NCBI GenBank assembly: GCA_045611685.1
Contig: JAZKXO010000111.1
Span: 1 to 51,344, forward strand
Source of the DNA: SIG701 sp045611685
GTDB taxonomy: Bacteria; Bacillota; Clostridia; Oscillospirales; CAG-272
Direction: 5' to 3'
Length of the DNA stretch: 51,344 bases
Within the stretch, counting starts at the first letter, position 1, and the number at the start of each line of letters is the position of its first letter. Both the position numbers and the translations under genes were made by a program. Of this stretch, positions 39,493-46,604 are shown piece after piece. A model generated the notes under the pieces. It saw only the letters and a program-made list of their open reading frames with translations. It was not told where the DNA came from and did not search any database.

Positions 39493-40101
39493 ATGCGATT
39501 TTTACTTACGGGCTTTGCGCCTTTCGGAGGCAGTCACCTGAATCCCTCCTATGAGGCGGTACGCCTTTTGCCGGACAGGCTGGAAGATCACGAAATTGTA
39601 AAGGCAGAACTGCCGGTAGTCTACGGACAAGCCGCCGCACAGCTTTTAACGCTCGTAAAAGAGATTCGTCCGGACTGCGTTCTCGCCGTGGGACAGGCGG
39701 CAGGCCGCGCGGGGATTTCTCTTGAAAGCACTGCCGTAAACCGCCGCGCCGCCTCCGCACCCGATAATGCGGGCAATCGGTACAGCGGCGAGGCGATCGA
39801 AGAAGGCGCACCGGAATCGCTCCCTGCCCATCTGCCGCTGGATATGCTTCTGCACGCACTGGAGGAAGCAGATATCCCGGCGAAGATCTCTCCTTCCGCC
39901 GGCACGTACGTGTGCAACGATCTGTTTTATTCCCTCGTCAGGTATATTGAAACCGAGGCGCCGTCCCTTCGGGGCGGGTTTATCCACATCCCTGCCATTG
40001 AAGCGCAGGCGGCGGATTTCCCCGTCGGCACGCCCACGATGCCCCTCAAAGATACGGTGCGTGCACTGGAGACAATCATTAAGACCCTTGGTACAAAATG
40101 A
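39493..40101 (+). CDS. pcp: pyroglutamyl-peptidase I (pyrrolidone-carboxylate peptidase)
   Basis: Removes N-terminal pyroglutamate from peptides; cytosolic Cys peptidase of family C15. 202 residues from MRFLLTGFAPFGGSHLNPSYEAV. Catalytic residues visible: Glu in ISLESTAVNRR, Cys in AGTYVCNDLFYSLV and His in GGFIHIPAIEAQ. The first-domain GFxPFGG motif is intact. The ribosome binding site is weak (GAAAGAGAG). Monocistronic between its promoter and terminator. Confidence 0.96.
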   Translation: MRFLLTGFAPFGGSHLNPSYEAVRLLPDRLEDHEIVKAELPVVYGQAAAQLLTLVKEIRPDCVLAVGQAAGRAGISLESTAVNRRAASAPDNAGNRYSGEAIEEGAPESLPAHLPLDMLLHALEEADIPAKISPSAGTYVCNDLFYSLVRYIETEAPSLRGGFIHIPAIEAQAADFPVGTPTMPLKDTVRALETIIKTLGTK

Positions 40102-40145
40102 AAAAATCGGAGGCAGAGCGCCCGTGAGCGCCGCCTCCGATTTTC
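40102..40145. terminator. bidirectional terminator between pcp and the permease
   Basis: AAAAATCGGAGGC / GCCTCCGATTTT, about 12 bp, with an 18-nt GC-rich loop that can fold further (GCG/CGC). Confidence 0.85.
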
Positions 40146-40147
40146 TA

Positions 40148-41362
40148 TCAAAAAACGAGCAGAATACCGGAAAGAACAAGATACGGCACGACCTCCGCTT
40201 TGTGGCTCACGACCGCGGCGGCAATCATCCCCACCGCAGAAAGGATGCCGAGCGTCGGCAAAACGCGCCGCTTCGTTTTTCTCATATGCGCGAAAAACAA
40301 AGGAATATATAAAGCGTAGAGCGTAATGACCGGCAATTCGGAATTATCAAACGCAAAGAAGCCAAGCGGGTGTGCCGGGTGTACCTCGGCCAGATAATAC
40401 CAAACGAGCCAAGCGAGTGCGGCGATACATCCGCCCCGTGTGCCGCCCGAGCGCGCCGAGGCCATAGAAAGTCCCGACAGCGTACCGAGGCACGAGATGG
40501 AAACAGCGGCGAGAAGCCATCCGCCGGACGACGAGCCGAACAGGGCACGGAACGCACCGGACGTGCCGCTTTCGATGAGCGCATCGGCGGGCAGCGAACC
40601 GATGAGCCCGAGATAATAGAGAATATACACGACAGCGACGGTGACCGTCCCCCAAAAAAGAGCCAAGGGCAGCGTGCGCCTCGGATTTTTGAGCGATCGT
40701 CCGAGGGCAGCCGGCGCGATCCACCCCTCGTACGCAAAAGCGGCGGCGGGCAGCGCAGAAAGGAAAGAAAATCCGGCGACAGGCGAGAGATTCTCCCTGA
40801 GCGTGCCGTCCCCGACACCTCTCGCGATGCCCACGGCACCAAGAGCCAGAAGCGGCAAGAGCTTTACGCCCGTCGCCGCGGTACGAAAGCAATCTGCCAA
40901 ACGGGATGCGAGCCGATCCGCGAGAAAGGACAAAAACAGAAGCATCGCCGCCAAAAGCAAAACGCCGAGTTCGGGCATCTCCGCTCGGAAAAGATCCTCC
41001 GTATAGGAGGCACTCACAAAGGCAAGCACCGCGGTGAGAGACGGATAATACACCCGCCCGAGAAAGGCCTGCATACAAGTCTCGAACCTTCTCCCCACAA
41101 GATAGCCGGAAAGCTCCCAAACCGATGCGCCCACACCCTCTCCCGCCTCCGTGACGATCTCTGCGAAAGCGAGCGCGCAAAAAAGCATGATAGCAGCACC
41201 GATCACCCACGCCAAAAGGCCCGCCGTGCCGTCTCCGCCGCAAGCGGCAAGAATCAACGGTGCTTTGAAAAACACGCCGCTTCCGATAACGGTACCCACC
41301 GTCAGAACATACGCCGTCATAAGGCCGAAATTTCCCAAAGCATTCTTTTTGCCGTTTCGCAT
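40148..41362 (-). CDS. APC-superfamily amino acid permease
   Basis: 404 residues, about 12 membrane helices. N-terminal signature of amino acid/polyamine antiporter-type transporters: GLMTAYVLTVGTVIGSGVFFKAPLILAACGG (unwound helix 1 GSGVF). A helix 6-like region, AAAFAYEGWIAPAALGRSLKNPRRTLPLALFWG, is typical of the family. Short family member (404 versus about 440-480 residues). Substrate cannot be read. GGGGGAGAA precedes the ATG; no clear promoter seen. Confidence 0.88.
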   Translation of the reverse strand: MRNGKKNALGNFGLMTAYVLTVGTVIGSGVFFKAPLILAACGGDGTAGLLAWVIGAAIMLFCALAFAEIVTEAGEGVGASVWELSGYLVGRRFETCMQAFLGRVYYPSLTAVLAFVSASYTEDLFRAEMPELGVLLLAAMLLFLSFLADRLASRLADCFRTAATGVKLLPLLALGAVGIARGVGDGTLRENLSPVAGFSFLSALPAAAFAYEGWIAPAALGRSLKNPRRTLPLALFWGTVTVAVVYILYYLGLIGSLPADALIESGTSGAFRALFGSSSGGWLLAAVSISCLGTLSGLSMASARSGGTRGGCIAALAWLVWYYLAEVHPAHPLGFFAFDNSELPVITLYALYIPLFFAHMRKTKRRVLPTLGILSAVGMIAAAVVSHKAEVVPYLVLSGILLVF

Positions 41363-41392
41363 TTCTCCCCCTCCTTTTTCGTTCTTTTCCCC

Positions 41393-41421
41393 TTTACAAT
41401 TTCCCCGTTTTGTGTTATGAT
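41393..41421 (+). promoter_or_regulatory. putative sigma-A promoter of pyrR
   Basis: TTTACA, 17 bp, TATGAT. The leader to the ATG at 41533 is about 105 nt. It contains the palindrome CGGATATCCG and two GTCGGCA copies, but no convincing PyrR attenuator with T-run was drawn. Confidence 0.65.
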
Positions 41422-41532
41422 TATGTCAGTAAAATCACCGTTTGTAAACGCTACTGTAATGTCGGCAAGGCTGTATGCGGATATCCGTGTATATAAACCT
41501 CGTCGGCAGCAGGATTTTTTGTGAGGTCGGAT

Positions 41533-42087
41533 ATGTTTCACTGCAAGGCTCAGGTAATGGACGAAGCTGCCGTTCACCGCGCTCTGCGGCGCATCTCATA
41601 CGAGATGATCGAGAGAAACCGGGGAGCCGCGAATCTCGTCCTTATCGGCATCCACCGCCGCGGTGTCCCCCTTGCCGCCATTATTGCCGAGAATATCAAA
41701 AAAACGGAATCCACGGACGTACCCGTAGGCGCACTCGATATCACGCTTTATCGGGACGATCTCGTCGAAAAAACGGAAGATCCCATTGTCGGCGAAACGG
41801 AGATCCCCTCAGACATTACAGGCAAAGACGTGGTGCTCGTGGATGACGTGCTCTTTACCGGCCGCACGGTACGCGCCGCGATCGACGCACTCATAGAAAG
41901 AGGCCGTCCCGCCTCGGTACAGCTTGCCATCCTTTGCGACCGCGGACACAGAGAATTCCCCATCCGCGCCGATTACATCGGTAAAAATATCCCCACGTCC
42001 AAATCGGAGCTCGTTGTTGTGCGCATCCCCCCGTTTGACGACGAAGTCTGCGTGGAACTGCACGAAAGATCCTCTGAAAACAAATAA
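41533..42087 (+). CDS. pyrR: pyrimidine operon regulator / uracil phosphoribosyltransferase PyrR
   Basis: 184 residues. In Bacillus it binds pyr mRNA leaders with UMP/UTP to cause attenuation and has weak uracil phosphoribosyltransferase activity. Features: IHRRGVPLAAIIAENI, LDITLYRDDL, PRPP-binding motif VVLVDDVLFTGRTVRAAIDAL, and the basic RGHREFPIRADYIGKNIPTS segment specific to PyrR. GAGGTCGG lies before the chosen ATG (41533). No pyr biosynthesis genes follow: a terminator ends the unit, so it may act in trans on distant pyr operons. Confidence 0.96.
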   Translation: MFHCKAQVMDEAAVHRALRRISYEMIERNRGAANLVLIGIHRRGVPLAAIIAENIKKTESTDVPVGALDITLYRDDLVEKTEDPIVGETEIPSDITGKDVVLVDDVLFTGRTVRAAIDALIERGRPASVQLAILCDRGHREFPIRADYIGKNIPTSKSELVVVRIPPFDDEVCVELHERSSENK

Positions 42088-42124
42088 AGGAAGAGTGTGT
42101 CTTTACATTCTTCCTTTTCTTTTT
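42086..42124 (+). terminator. terminator of pyrR
   Basis: AAAGGAAGAGTGT / ACATTCTTCCTTT (13 pairs, one G-U), then TCTTTTT. It starts inside the stop codon. Confidence 0.85.
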
Positions 42125-42133
42125 AAAAAACTC

Positions 42134-42162
42134 TTGCATTGTGCATTTGTTTATGATATAAT
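42134..42162 (+). promoter_or_regulatory. sigma-A promoter of tRNA-Ala
   Basis: TTGCAT, 17 bp, TATAAT; 11 bp before the tRNA 5' end. Confidence 0.88.
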
Positions 42163-42173
42163 AAATTGCACGT

Positions 42174-42229
<56 letters not shown>

Positions 42230-42249
<20 letters not shown>

Positions 42250-42413
42250 AAACAAAAGCCGACACAGAGTGTCGGTTTTTTGTTTTTGCGAAATACAAAA
42301 GTGATCGAACCGCTGCCGCGGCACGCGGCATAAGGTTTGCGTGATGCGCACCTTCGTCTCCGCTTCACTCCGTACGCAAACCACAGTTCTGATCCCGGTT
42401 ATCTCCACCAAAA
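42230..42413 (+). repeat. direct copy of the tRNA-Ala 3' end 161 bp downstream
   Basis: A 23-bp stretch starting GATCCCGGTTATCTCCACC, with the CCA end and following A residues, occurs at 42230-42252 (in the tRNA) and identically at 42391-42413. Between them are the tRNA terminator, GATCGAACCG at 42303-42312 (reverse complement of T-arm bases 42224-42233), and a hairpin GGTTTGCGT ... ACGCAAACC (about 42334-42382). No gene lies in the 42250-42602 interval. Confidence 0.85.
42254..42281 (+). terminator. terminator directly after tRNA-Ala
   Basis: AAAAGCCGACAC-AGA-GTGTCGGTTTTTT then GTTTTTGCG. Same layout as after tRNA-Arg. Confidence 0.88.
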
Positions 42414-42450
42414 AGAAGAGCCTATGCAAACAGCATGGGCTTTTCTTTTT
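42411..42450 (+). terminator. terminator after the tRNA-Ala 3'-end copy
   Basis: AAAAGAAGAGCCTATGC / GCATGGGCTTTTCTTTT, 17 pairs (two G-U), loop AAACA, then T. Confidence 0.85.
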
Positions 42451-42528
42451 GCAAAACGCATCTCCAAAGACCGAGGACGTCCCACACGCGAAAAACCACG
42501 AAAATTGCAGAAACTTTCGTCCTCCCTC

Positions 42529-42558
42529 TTGACAACGCGCATTTTCATACAATATACT
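42529..42558 (+). promoter_or_regulatory. sigma-A promoter of the DUF4234/SHOCT gene
   Basis: TTGACA, 18 bp, TATACT. Confidence 0.75.
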
Positions 42559-42602
42559 ATTTATATACCCCAAAATCTTTTATTTTTAATCGGAGACGGT
42601 TT

Positions 42603-43697
42603 ATGAACACAAGAAAAATTCGCACCCCGATCGCTCCCCTGTTTTTGGCTATAAACATTATATTGCAAATCGTTGGCTTTATATTGCAAATCGTTGGCTT
42701 TGTTGATATTCTCCGCTTAGGCTTTCCTATCGGGGCAGCAACGTGGATTTTGCTCTTGATTGATGTTTTCCTTTGTGTTGTTCTTTTCGCAAAAAAACAG
42801 GGGCTGATTCTTGCCATTCCCGTAGCAGCAACCACTCTATTCAACCTTATCTTCCTTTTCGAATATTTTTCCATTTATAATGTGTTGACCGTTTTGGGGG
42901 ATGTTCTGCTGCTTTTGTTTGTCTTGGCTTTCGGCGAGCTGCCATTCATAAAGGCGGACCTCTCGAAAATCAAAGTACTGGCAGGCAACCTTTTCTTCCT
43001 CCCTGCACTGCTCTCTCTGATTTCATTCGCATTCCGTTGGATCCCGATTATCCGAGATCCTTACAGCTACGTAGCTCCAAGCACCTATATAATGTGCGTC
43101 TTGAATCTTTTGTTCCTGCTCACGTTCGCCCTGTGGCTGAGAAATCCTTATCAAAAGCAGTCCCGCATTCCCACGGCAGCGGGCGGCTCTTCCACCGCAG
43201 AGGACTGCGAATACGCATACTGCGGACTGGCCAAGCATATTCTGCTCGGGCTCTTTACCTTCGGCATCTGGTACCTCATCTGGACGTACCGTACCACGAG
43301 ATTCCTCAATAAAGCGCCTAACGCCGTTCCGTACAGCCCGACGGCACAGCTTCTGCTCTGCCTTTTCATTCCTTTTTATCAGATTTTCTGGTACTACAAG
43401 CACGGGCAGCGGATTGACTCCCTTTCCAGACAAAAGAACATCAATTCTTCGGACACGGCTACGCTTTGCTTGATTTTCGGCATCTTTGTTCCCTTCGTTG
43501 CGTACATAATCATGCAGGACAAGATCAACACGATTTGCACCGTAACGGCAAGCGGAACAAAGCCGGAGCCGAAGCCCGAACCGAAACCGGAAGCTGACTC
43601 CATCGAGCAGCTCAAAAAGTTCAAAGAGCTCCTCGACGCAGGCGTGATCACAGAGGAAGAATTCAACGCGAAGAAAAAACAGCTTCTAGGATTGTAA
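42603..43697 (+). CDS. multi-pass membrane protein with DUF4234-like and C-terminal SHOCT domains
   Basis: 364 residues. About six N-terminal helices (residues 9-175) form a first membrane part; residues 205-310 (CGLAKHILLGLFTFGIWYLIWTYRTTRFLN ... LFIPFYQIFWYYKHGQRIDSL ... IFGIFVPFVAYIIMQDKIN) match DUF4234. A KPEPKPEPKPE linker leads to a SHOCT domain (EQLKKFKELLDAGVITEEEFNAKKKQLLGL) at the C-terminus. SHOCT occurs as an oligomerisation or regulatory tail. Function unknown. GGAG lies 9 nt before the ATG. A 21-bp in-frame tandem duplication near the start repeats ILQIVGF. Confidence 0.88.
   Translation: MNTRKIRTPIAPLFLAINIILQIVGFILQIVGFVDILRLGFPIGAATWILLLIDVFLCVVLFAKKQGLILAIPVAATTLFNLIFLFEYFSIYNVLTVLGDVLLLLFVLAFGELPFIKADLSKIKVLAGNLFFLPALLSLISFAFRWIPIIRDPYSYVAPSTYIMCVLNLLFLLTFALWLRNPYQKQSRIPTAAGGSSTAEDCEYAYCGLAKHILLGLFTFGIWYLIWTYRTTRFLNKAPNAVPYSPTAQLLLCLFIPFYQIFWYYKHGQRIDSLSRQKNINSSDTATLCLIFGIFVPFVAYIIMQDKINTICTVTASGTKPEPKPEPKPEADSIEQLKKFKELLDAGVITEEEFNAKKKQLLGL
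42660..42701 (+). repeat. 21-bp in-frame tandem duplication
   Basis: Two perfect copies of a unit beginning ATATTGCAAATCG and ending GGCTTT, coding ILQIVGF twice in the first membrane helix of the DUF4234/SHOCT protein. Confidence 0.9.
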
Positions 43698-43705
43698 TAA
43701 ACCGA

Positions 43706-43742
43706 GAACCCACCGATGCGGCGCATCGGTGGGTTCTTTTTT
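43706..43742. terminator. bidirectional terminator between the SHOCT gene and ruvX
   Basis: GAACCCACCGATGC-GGC-GCATCGGTGGGTTC, perfect 14-bp stem, then TTTTTT. Confidence 0.9.
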
Positions 43743-44175
43743 ATTTCTGATTCTTTTTCCGGTCGAGGTAGTTTTGCAAAATAAGCGTCGCGGAAAGCTC
43801 GTCCACGGAGTTCTTCCGCTTTTTGCCACTGACTCCCGAATCAGAGAGGAAGCGGTGCGCGGACACGGTCGTGAGCCGCTCGTCCAAGAGTTCAACGGGA
43901 ATGCCCGACAGCTCCGAAACGAGATCGGCATACGCTTTCACGCGCTCCGCGCGGGGGCCGGCGGTGCCGTTCATATTGAGCGGATTGCCTATGATAATGC
44001 GGGCGACGCCCTTCTCTTTCGCAAAAGCGGCGGTCTCCTCGGCAGTCTTTCTGAGATTGCCCGAGCGGATGCAGCCCGCACCCGTCGCGAGAAATCCCAT
44101 CGGATCGGAAAGCGCAAGTCCCGTGCGGGCGTCCCCGAAATCCACGCCCAGATAAATTTCGTATTTATTAGCCAT
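43741..44175 (-). CDS. ruvX: putative pre-16S rRNA nuclease / Holliday-junction resolvase-like protein YqgF (RuvX)
   Basis: 144 residues with an RNase H-like fold: LGVDFGDARTGLALSDPMGFLATG (first catalytic Asp in GVDFG), IIIGNPLNMNGTAGPRAERVKAYADLV, ELLDERLTT (Glu) and the last acidic residue in NSVDELSATLILQNYL. The family processes the 16S rRNA 5' end in E. coli. GGGAGACAAGC precedes the ATG. It follows nrdG by 24 bp on the same strand and is probably cotranscribed with it. Confidence 0.95.
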   Translation of the reverse strand: MANKYEIYLGVDFGDARTGLALSDPMGFLATGAGCIRSGNLRKTAEETAAFAKEKGVARIIIGNPLNMNGTAGPRAERVKAYADLVSELSGIPVELLDERLTTVSAHRFLSDSGVSGKKRKNSVDELSATLILQNYLDRKKNQK

Positions 44176-44199
44176 GCTTGTCTCCCTTTATGTACGTTT

Positions 44200-44781
44200 T
44201 CAGCGGCGGCGAAGAGATGCCGGCGTGTCAAAATCGAGAACGGTAGCATCGGTGGAATTGGGGTAGCAGGTTACGTCCAGAATCCGCTGATTGCGGCTGC
44301 CGCGGAATTTGAGATTCAGATCCCGCTCGGCGAGGACGAACCGTCCGTCAACAAGATAGTTGGTAACGGTGAGAAGCTCCTTCACGCTCGGCTCGGTTTT
44401 CGCGCGTTCGAGAAGCGTTTCGTACGTGAATCCCGTATAAGTCATAACGTCCAGTCCCATCTCGCGGACAGCCTTGCCGATAACGGAGAGCTCATGCCCC
44501 CAGAGAAACGGTTCTCCGCCCGAGAAGGTAACGCCCTTCAGCAGCGGATTTTGCTTGATCGCCTCAAAAATGCGTTTCGTGGAGCTTTCATACCCGCCCT
44601 CGGGATCGTGCGATTCGGGATTATGACAGCCGGGACAGTGATGCGGGCATCCTTGGACGAAAACGACGAACCGAAGCTGCGGTCCGTCCACGATGGATTC
44701 TCTCACGACGCCGAATAGACGGATCGGCAGATCCTCCACGATAATTTCGGGAGATTTCGGATAACGGGAAGAGTGCAGCAT
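44200..44781 (-). CDS. nrdG: anaerobic ribonucleotide reductase activating enzyme (radical SAM)
   Basis: 193 residues. Makes the glycyl radical on NrdD using SAM and a 4Fe-4S cluster. Cluster motif CxxxCxxC is VQGCPHHCPGCHNPESHDP; SAM-binding GGE motif is VTFSGGEPFLWGHEL. N-terminal LFGVVRESIVDGPQLRFVVF is typical. AAGGATGG precedes the ATG. The partner nrdD is at 32-35 kb with other genes between. Confidence 0.96.
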   Translation of the reverse strand: MLHSSRYPKSPEIIVEDLPIRLFGVVRESIVDGPQLRFVVFVQGCPHHCPGCHNPESHDPEGGYESSTKRIFEAIKQNPLLKGVTFSGGEPFLWGHELSVIGKAVREMGLDVMTYTGFTYETLLERAKTEPSVKELLTVTNYLVDGRFVLAERDLNLKFRGSRNQRILDVTCYPNSTDATVLDFDTPASLRRR

Positions 44782-44851
44782 ATTTTTCCATCCTTAATTA
44801 TTTTACGTAAAAAAAGCCATTTTACGGCACACAAAATATCTTTACGTATAT

Positions 44852-44880
44852 ATTATACGGCAAACGGCGGGATAAATCAA
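44852..44880 (-). promoter_or_regulatory. sigma-A promoter of nrdG-ruvX
   Basis: Minus strand TTGATT, 17 bp, TATAAT. Downstream ATATTTTGTGTGC (about 44827-44839) is at most half of an NrdR box; I do not call an operator. Confidence 0.82.
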
Positions 44881-44952
44881 CACCGCGGCGAAAAGAATCT
44901 TTCCCGCGCATCACCGTGGGATAAAAATTCACAAAAAAATATATACTATCTA

Positions 44953-44980
44953 TTGCAAAGCGGATTTTTTATGATATAAT
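44953..44980 (+). promoter_or_regulatory. sigma-A promoter of the Cys-rich small protein
   Basis: TTGCAA, 16 bp, TATAAT. Confidence 0.82.
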
Positions 44981-45013
44981 AAAATTGTAAAGATATTCAG
45001 AGGAGGCTTTCAT

Positions 45014-45298
45014 ATGAACTGGGATTATTTCCATCTGCTCAAAAAGCATGAAGAAGAAAAGAAGAACAACGCGCTCAAGGCCGTTCTCATTACGGTAGGC
45101 GTTATTGCCGCCGTTGCGGCTGCCGCCGTTGTGGTGTACACCATTTTCAAGAAGTATTTCACCATCACGTTCGAGTGCGATGAGTGCGACGGATGCTGTG
45201 ATGACGACTGCTGCTTCGAAGACCTTGGCGAGAACGAACTCATCTGCTCTTGCGAAGAGGACGAGGAGTGCGACGCTCCCGAAGCTGCCGAAGCATAA
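45014..45298 (+). CDS. small single-helix membrane protein with an acidic, Cys-rich tail
   Basis: 94 residues. A short charged N-terminus (MNWDYFHLLKKHEEEKKNN), one membrane helix (residues 21-45, LKAVLITVGVIAAVAAAAVVVYTIF), then a tail with nine Cys among Asp/Glu: CDECDGCCDDDCC, then CSCEEDEEC. It could bind metal, but no family is recognised and the pattern is not a standard zinc ribbon. AGAGGAGGC lies before the ATG, with its own promoter and terminator, so it is a real, probably well-expressed gene. Confidence 0.88.
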   Translation: MNWDYFHLLKKHEEEKKNNALKAVLITVGVIAAVAAAAVVVYTIFKKYFTITFECDECDGCCDDDCCFEDLGENELICSCEEDEECDAPEAAEA

Positions 45299-45315
45299 TT
45301 TTCACTGAGCCGAAC

Positions 45316-45348
45316 AGATGCCGTATGAACGTACGGCATCTTTTTTTA
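45316..45348 (+). terminator. terminator of the Cys-rich small protein gene
   Basis: AGATGCCGTA / TACGGCATCT, perfect 10-bp stem, loop TGAACG, followed by TTTTTTT. Confidence 0.9.
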
Positions 45349-45392
45349 CCGAAAAGTACTGCAAAACCCCGAAATATATAAAAATCAAAAAT

Positions 45393-45455
45393 ATTAGTCC
45401 AACCGCTTGACAAATACTGTGCACGGGTGTATAATTAGTCCATCGGCTGGATAAA
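45393..45455 (+). promoter_or_regulatory. putative ROK operator repeats
   Basis: ATTAGTCCA occurs at 45393-45401 and 45434-45442, 41 bp apart (about four helical turns), on either side of the promoter core. The second copy is followed by TGGATAAA (45448-45455) as an inverted half-site. Likely autoregulatory sites for the ROK protein (inference). Confidence 0.65.
45407..45435 (+). promoter_or_regulatory. consensus sigma-A promoter of the ROK-DegT operon
   Basis: TTGACA, 17 bp, TATAAT, both perfect. Confidence 0.92.
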
Positions 45456-45471
45456 CCAAAAGGAGTCAAGT

Positions 45472-46581
45472 ATGAATCTAAGCCAGCAGCACATAAAAGA
45501 AGTGAATGAGAAAACGCTGTTCCGTCTTTTGCGACAGCGGGGAACCCTCTCCCGCGCAGATCTCAAGCGCCTCACCGGGTTCAGCGCCACCACCGTCTCC
45601 GCCTTAGCTGACGGTCTCATTGAAAAAGGCTTGCTCATTGAGACGGGTATCAAAGAAGTGGCGACCAGCGGGCGCAAGGCAACCCTCCTTCAGATAAACC
45701 CTGCAGGCGGCTATTTTCTACTCGTATACGTCGGCAAAAAGATCACCATCGTAGACTGTCTCGATCTTTCCTTCAAAACTGCACATCATTTTGAAACGGA
45801 GACGACTTCGCTTCTGCCGCTTTCGGAGAAGATCTCCGGTGCTGCGCTTTCGTTCTACGAAAAGCATCCGAACACCGTGGCACTCGTCGTCGCATTCTCC
45901 GGCGTGGTGAAAAATAACAAGATACGCTCCTCCAACTTTATTTCCGTCGAAGGGGCAGATGCGTTCGTTTCACGGATGCAGACGATGCTCCCGCGAGACG
46001 ATATTCCCTTCTACCTCCTCAACGACTCCTCGCTTGCGGCGTACGCCGAGACGATCCCCGACGGGACGCTTGAGAATATCATCACCGTCGACATTGACGA
46101 CGGCGTCGGCTCGGGTATTTTAGTGAAAGGGCATCTTTTCACAGGCGCTGACGGTACGGCAGGCGAGCTTGGACACACCACCATCGATTACCATGGAAAA
46201 AAATGCGCCTGCGGAAACAGAGGCTGTCTGGAACAGTACGTATCCCTCCCCGCGATCATGGAGAAATGCCGCGAGATCGCACCAGAGGTTACCGCATTCC
46301 GCCAGGTCATATGGGAGGCGGATCGCTTCTCGAAGATTCTCGACGAGGCGGCGGATATCCTTTCGTTTGGCCTTGTGAATGCGATAAACTTTTTCGCGCC
46401 GCAGAAGATCGTTATCTCGGGGCCGCTCACGCGCCTCGGCGACGGCTTTCTCGATTCGATAAAAGAACATACATACAAACGCCTTTCTTCCCCGACCGTT
46501 ATCATCGAATACTCATCCCTCACCGGCAACCCCGTTATCTTGGGCGGCGCAAAGTTCGCCTTTGATCATATTTTAATCTGA
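45472..46581 (+). CDS. ROK family transcriptional regulator
   Basis: 369 residues. N-terminal winged helix (VNEKTLFRLLRQRGTLSRADLKRLTGFSATTVSALADGLIEKGLL, about 11-55) followed by the ROK sugar-kinase-like domain: VDIDDGVGSGILVKGHLFTGADGTAGELGH and the zinc motif CACGNRGCLEQY. The kinase catalytic Asp position (usually DNDA) reads NDSS, so it is likely a sensor without kinase activity, as in XylR/NagC/Mlc. AAAGGAG precedes the ATG. Cotranscribed with the aminotransferase 23 bp downstream. Confidence 0.94.
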   Translation: MNLSQQHIKEVNEKTLFRLLRQRGTLSRADLKRLTGFSATTVSALADGLIEKGLLIETGIKEVATSGRKATLLQINPAGGYFLLVYVGKKITIVDCLDLSFKTAHHFETETTSLLPLSEKISGAALSFYEKHPNTVALVVAFSGVVKNNKIRSSNFISVEGADAFVSRMQTMLPRDDIPFYLLNDSSLAAYAETIPDGTLENIITVDIDDGVGSGILVKGHLFTGADGTAGELGHTTIDYHGKKCACGNRGCLEQYVSLPAIMEKCREIAPEVTAFRQVIWEADRFSKILDEAADILSFGLVNAINFFAPQKIVISGPLTRLGDGFLDSIKEHTYKRLSSPTVIIEYSSLTGNPVILGGAKFAFDHILI

Positions 46582-46604
46582 TACTATTTCAGGAGGATAC
46601 TTCT

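Noticed and set aside
41422..41532. PyrR-type attenuator in the pyrR leader
   Set aside because: Small palindromes exist but I could not draw mutually exclusive terminator and antiterminator stems with a T-run.
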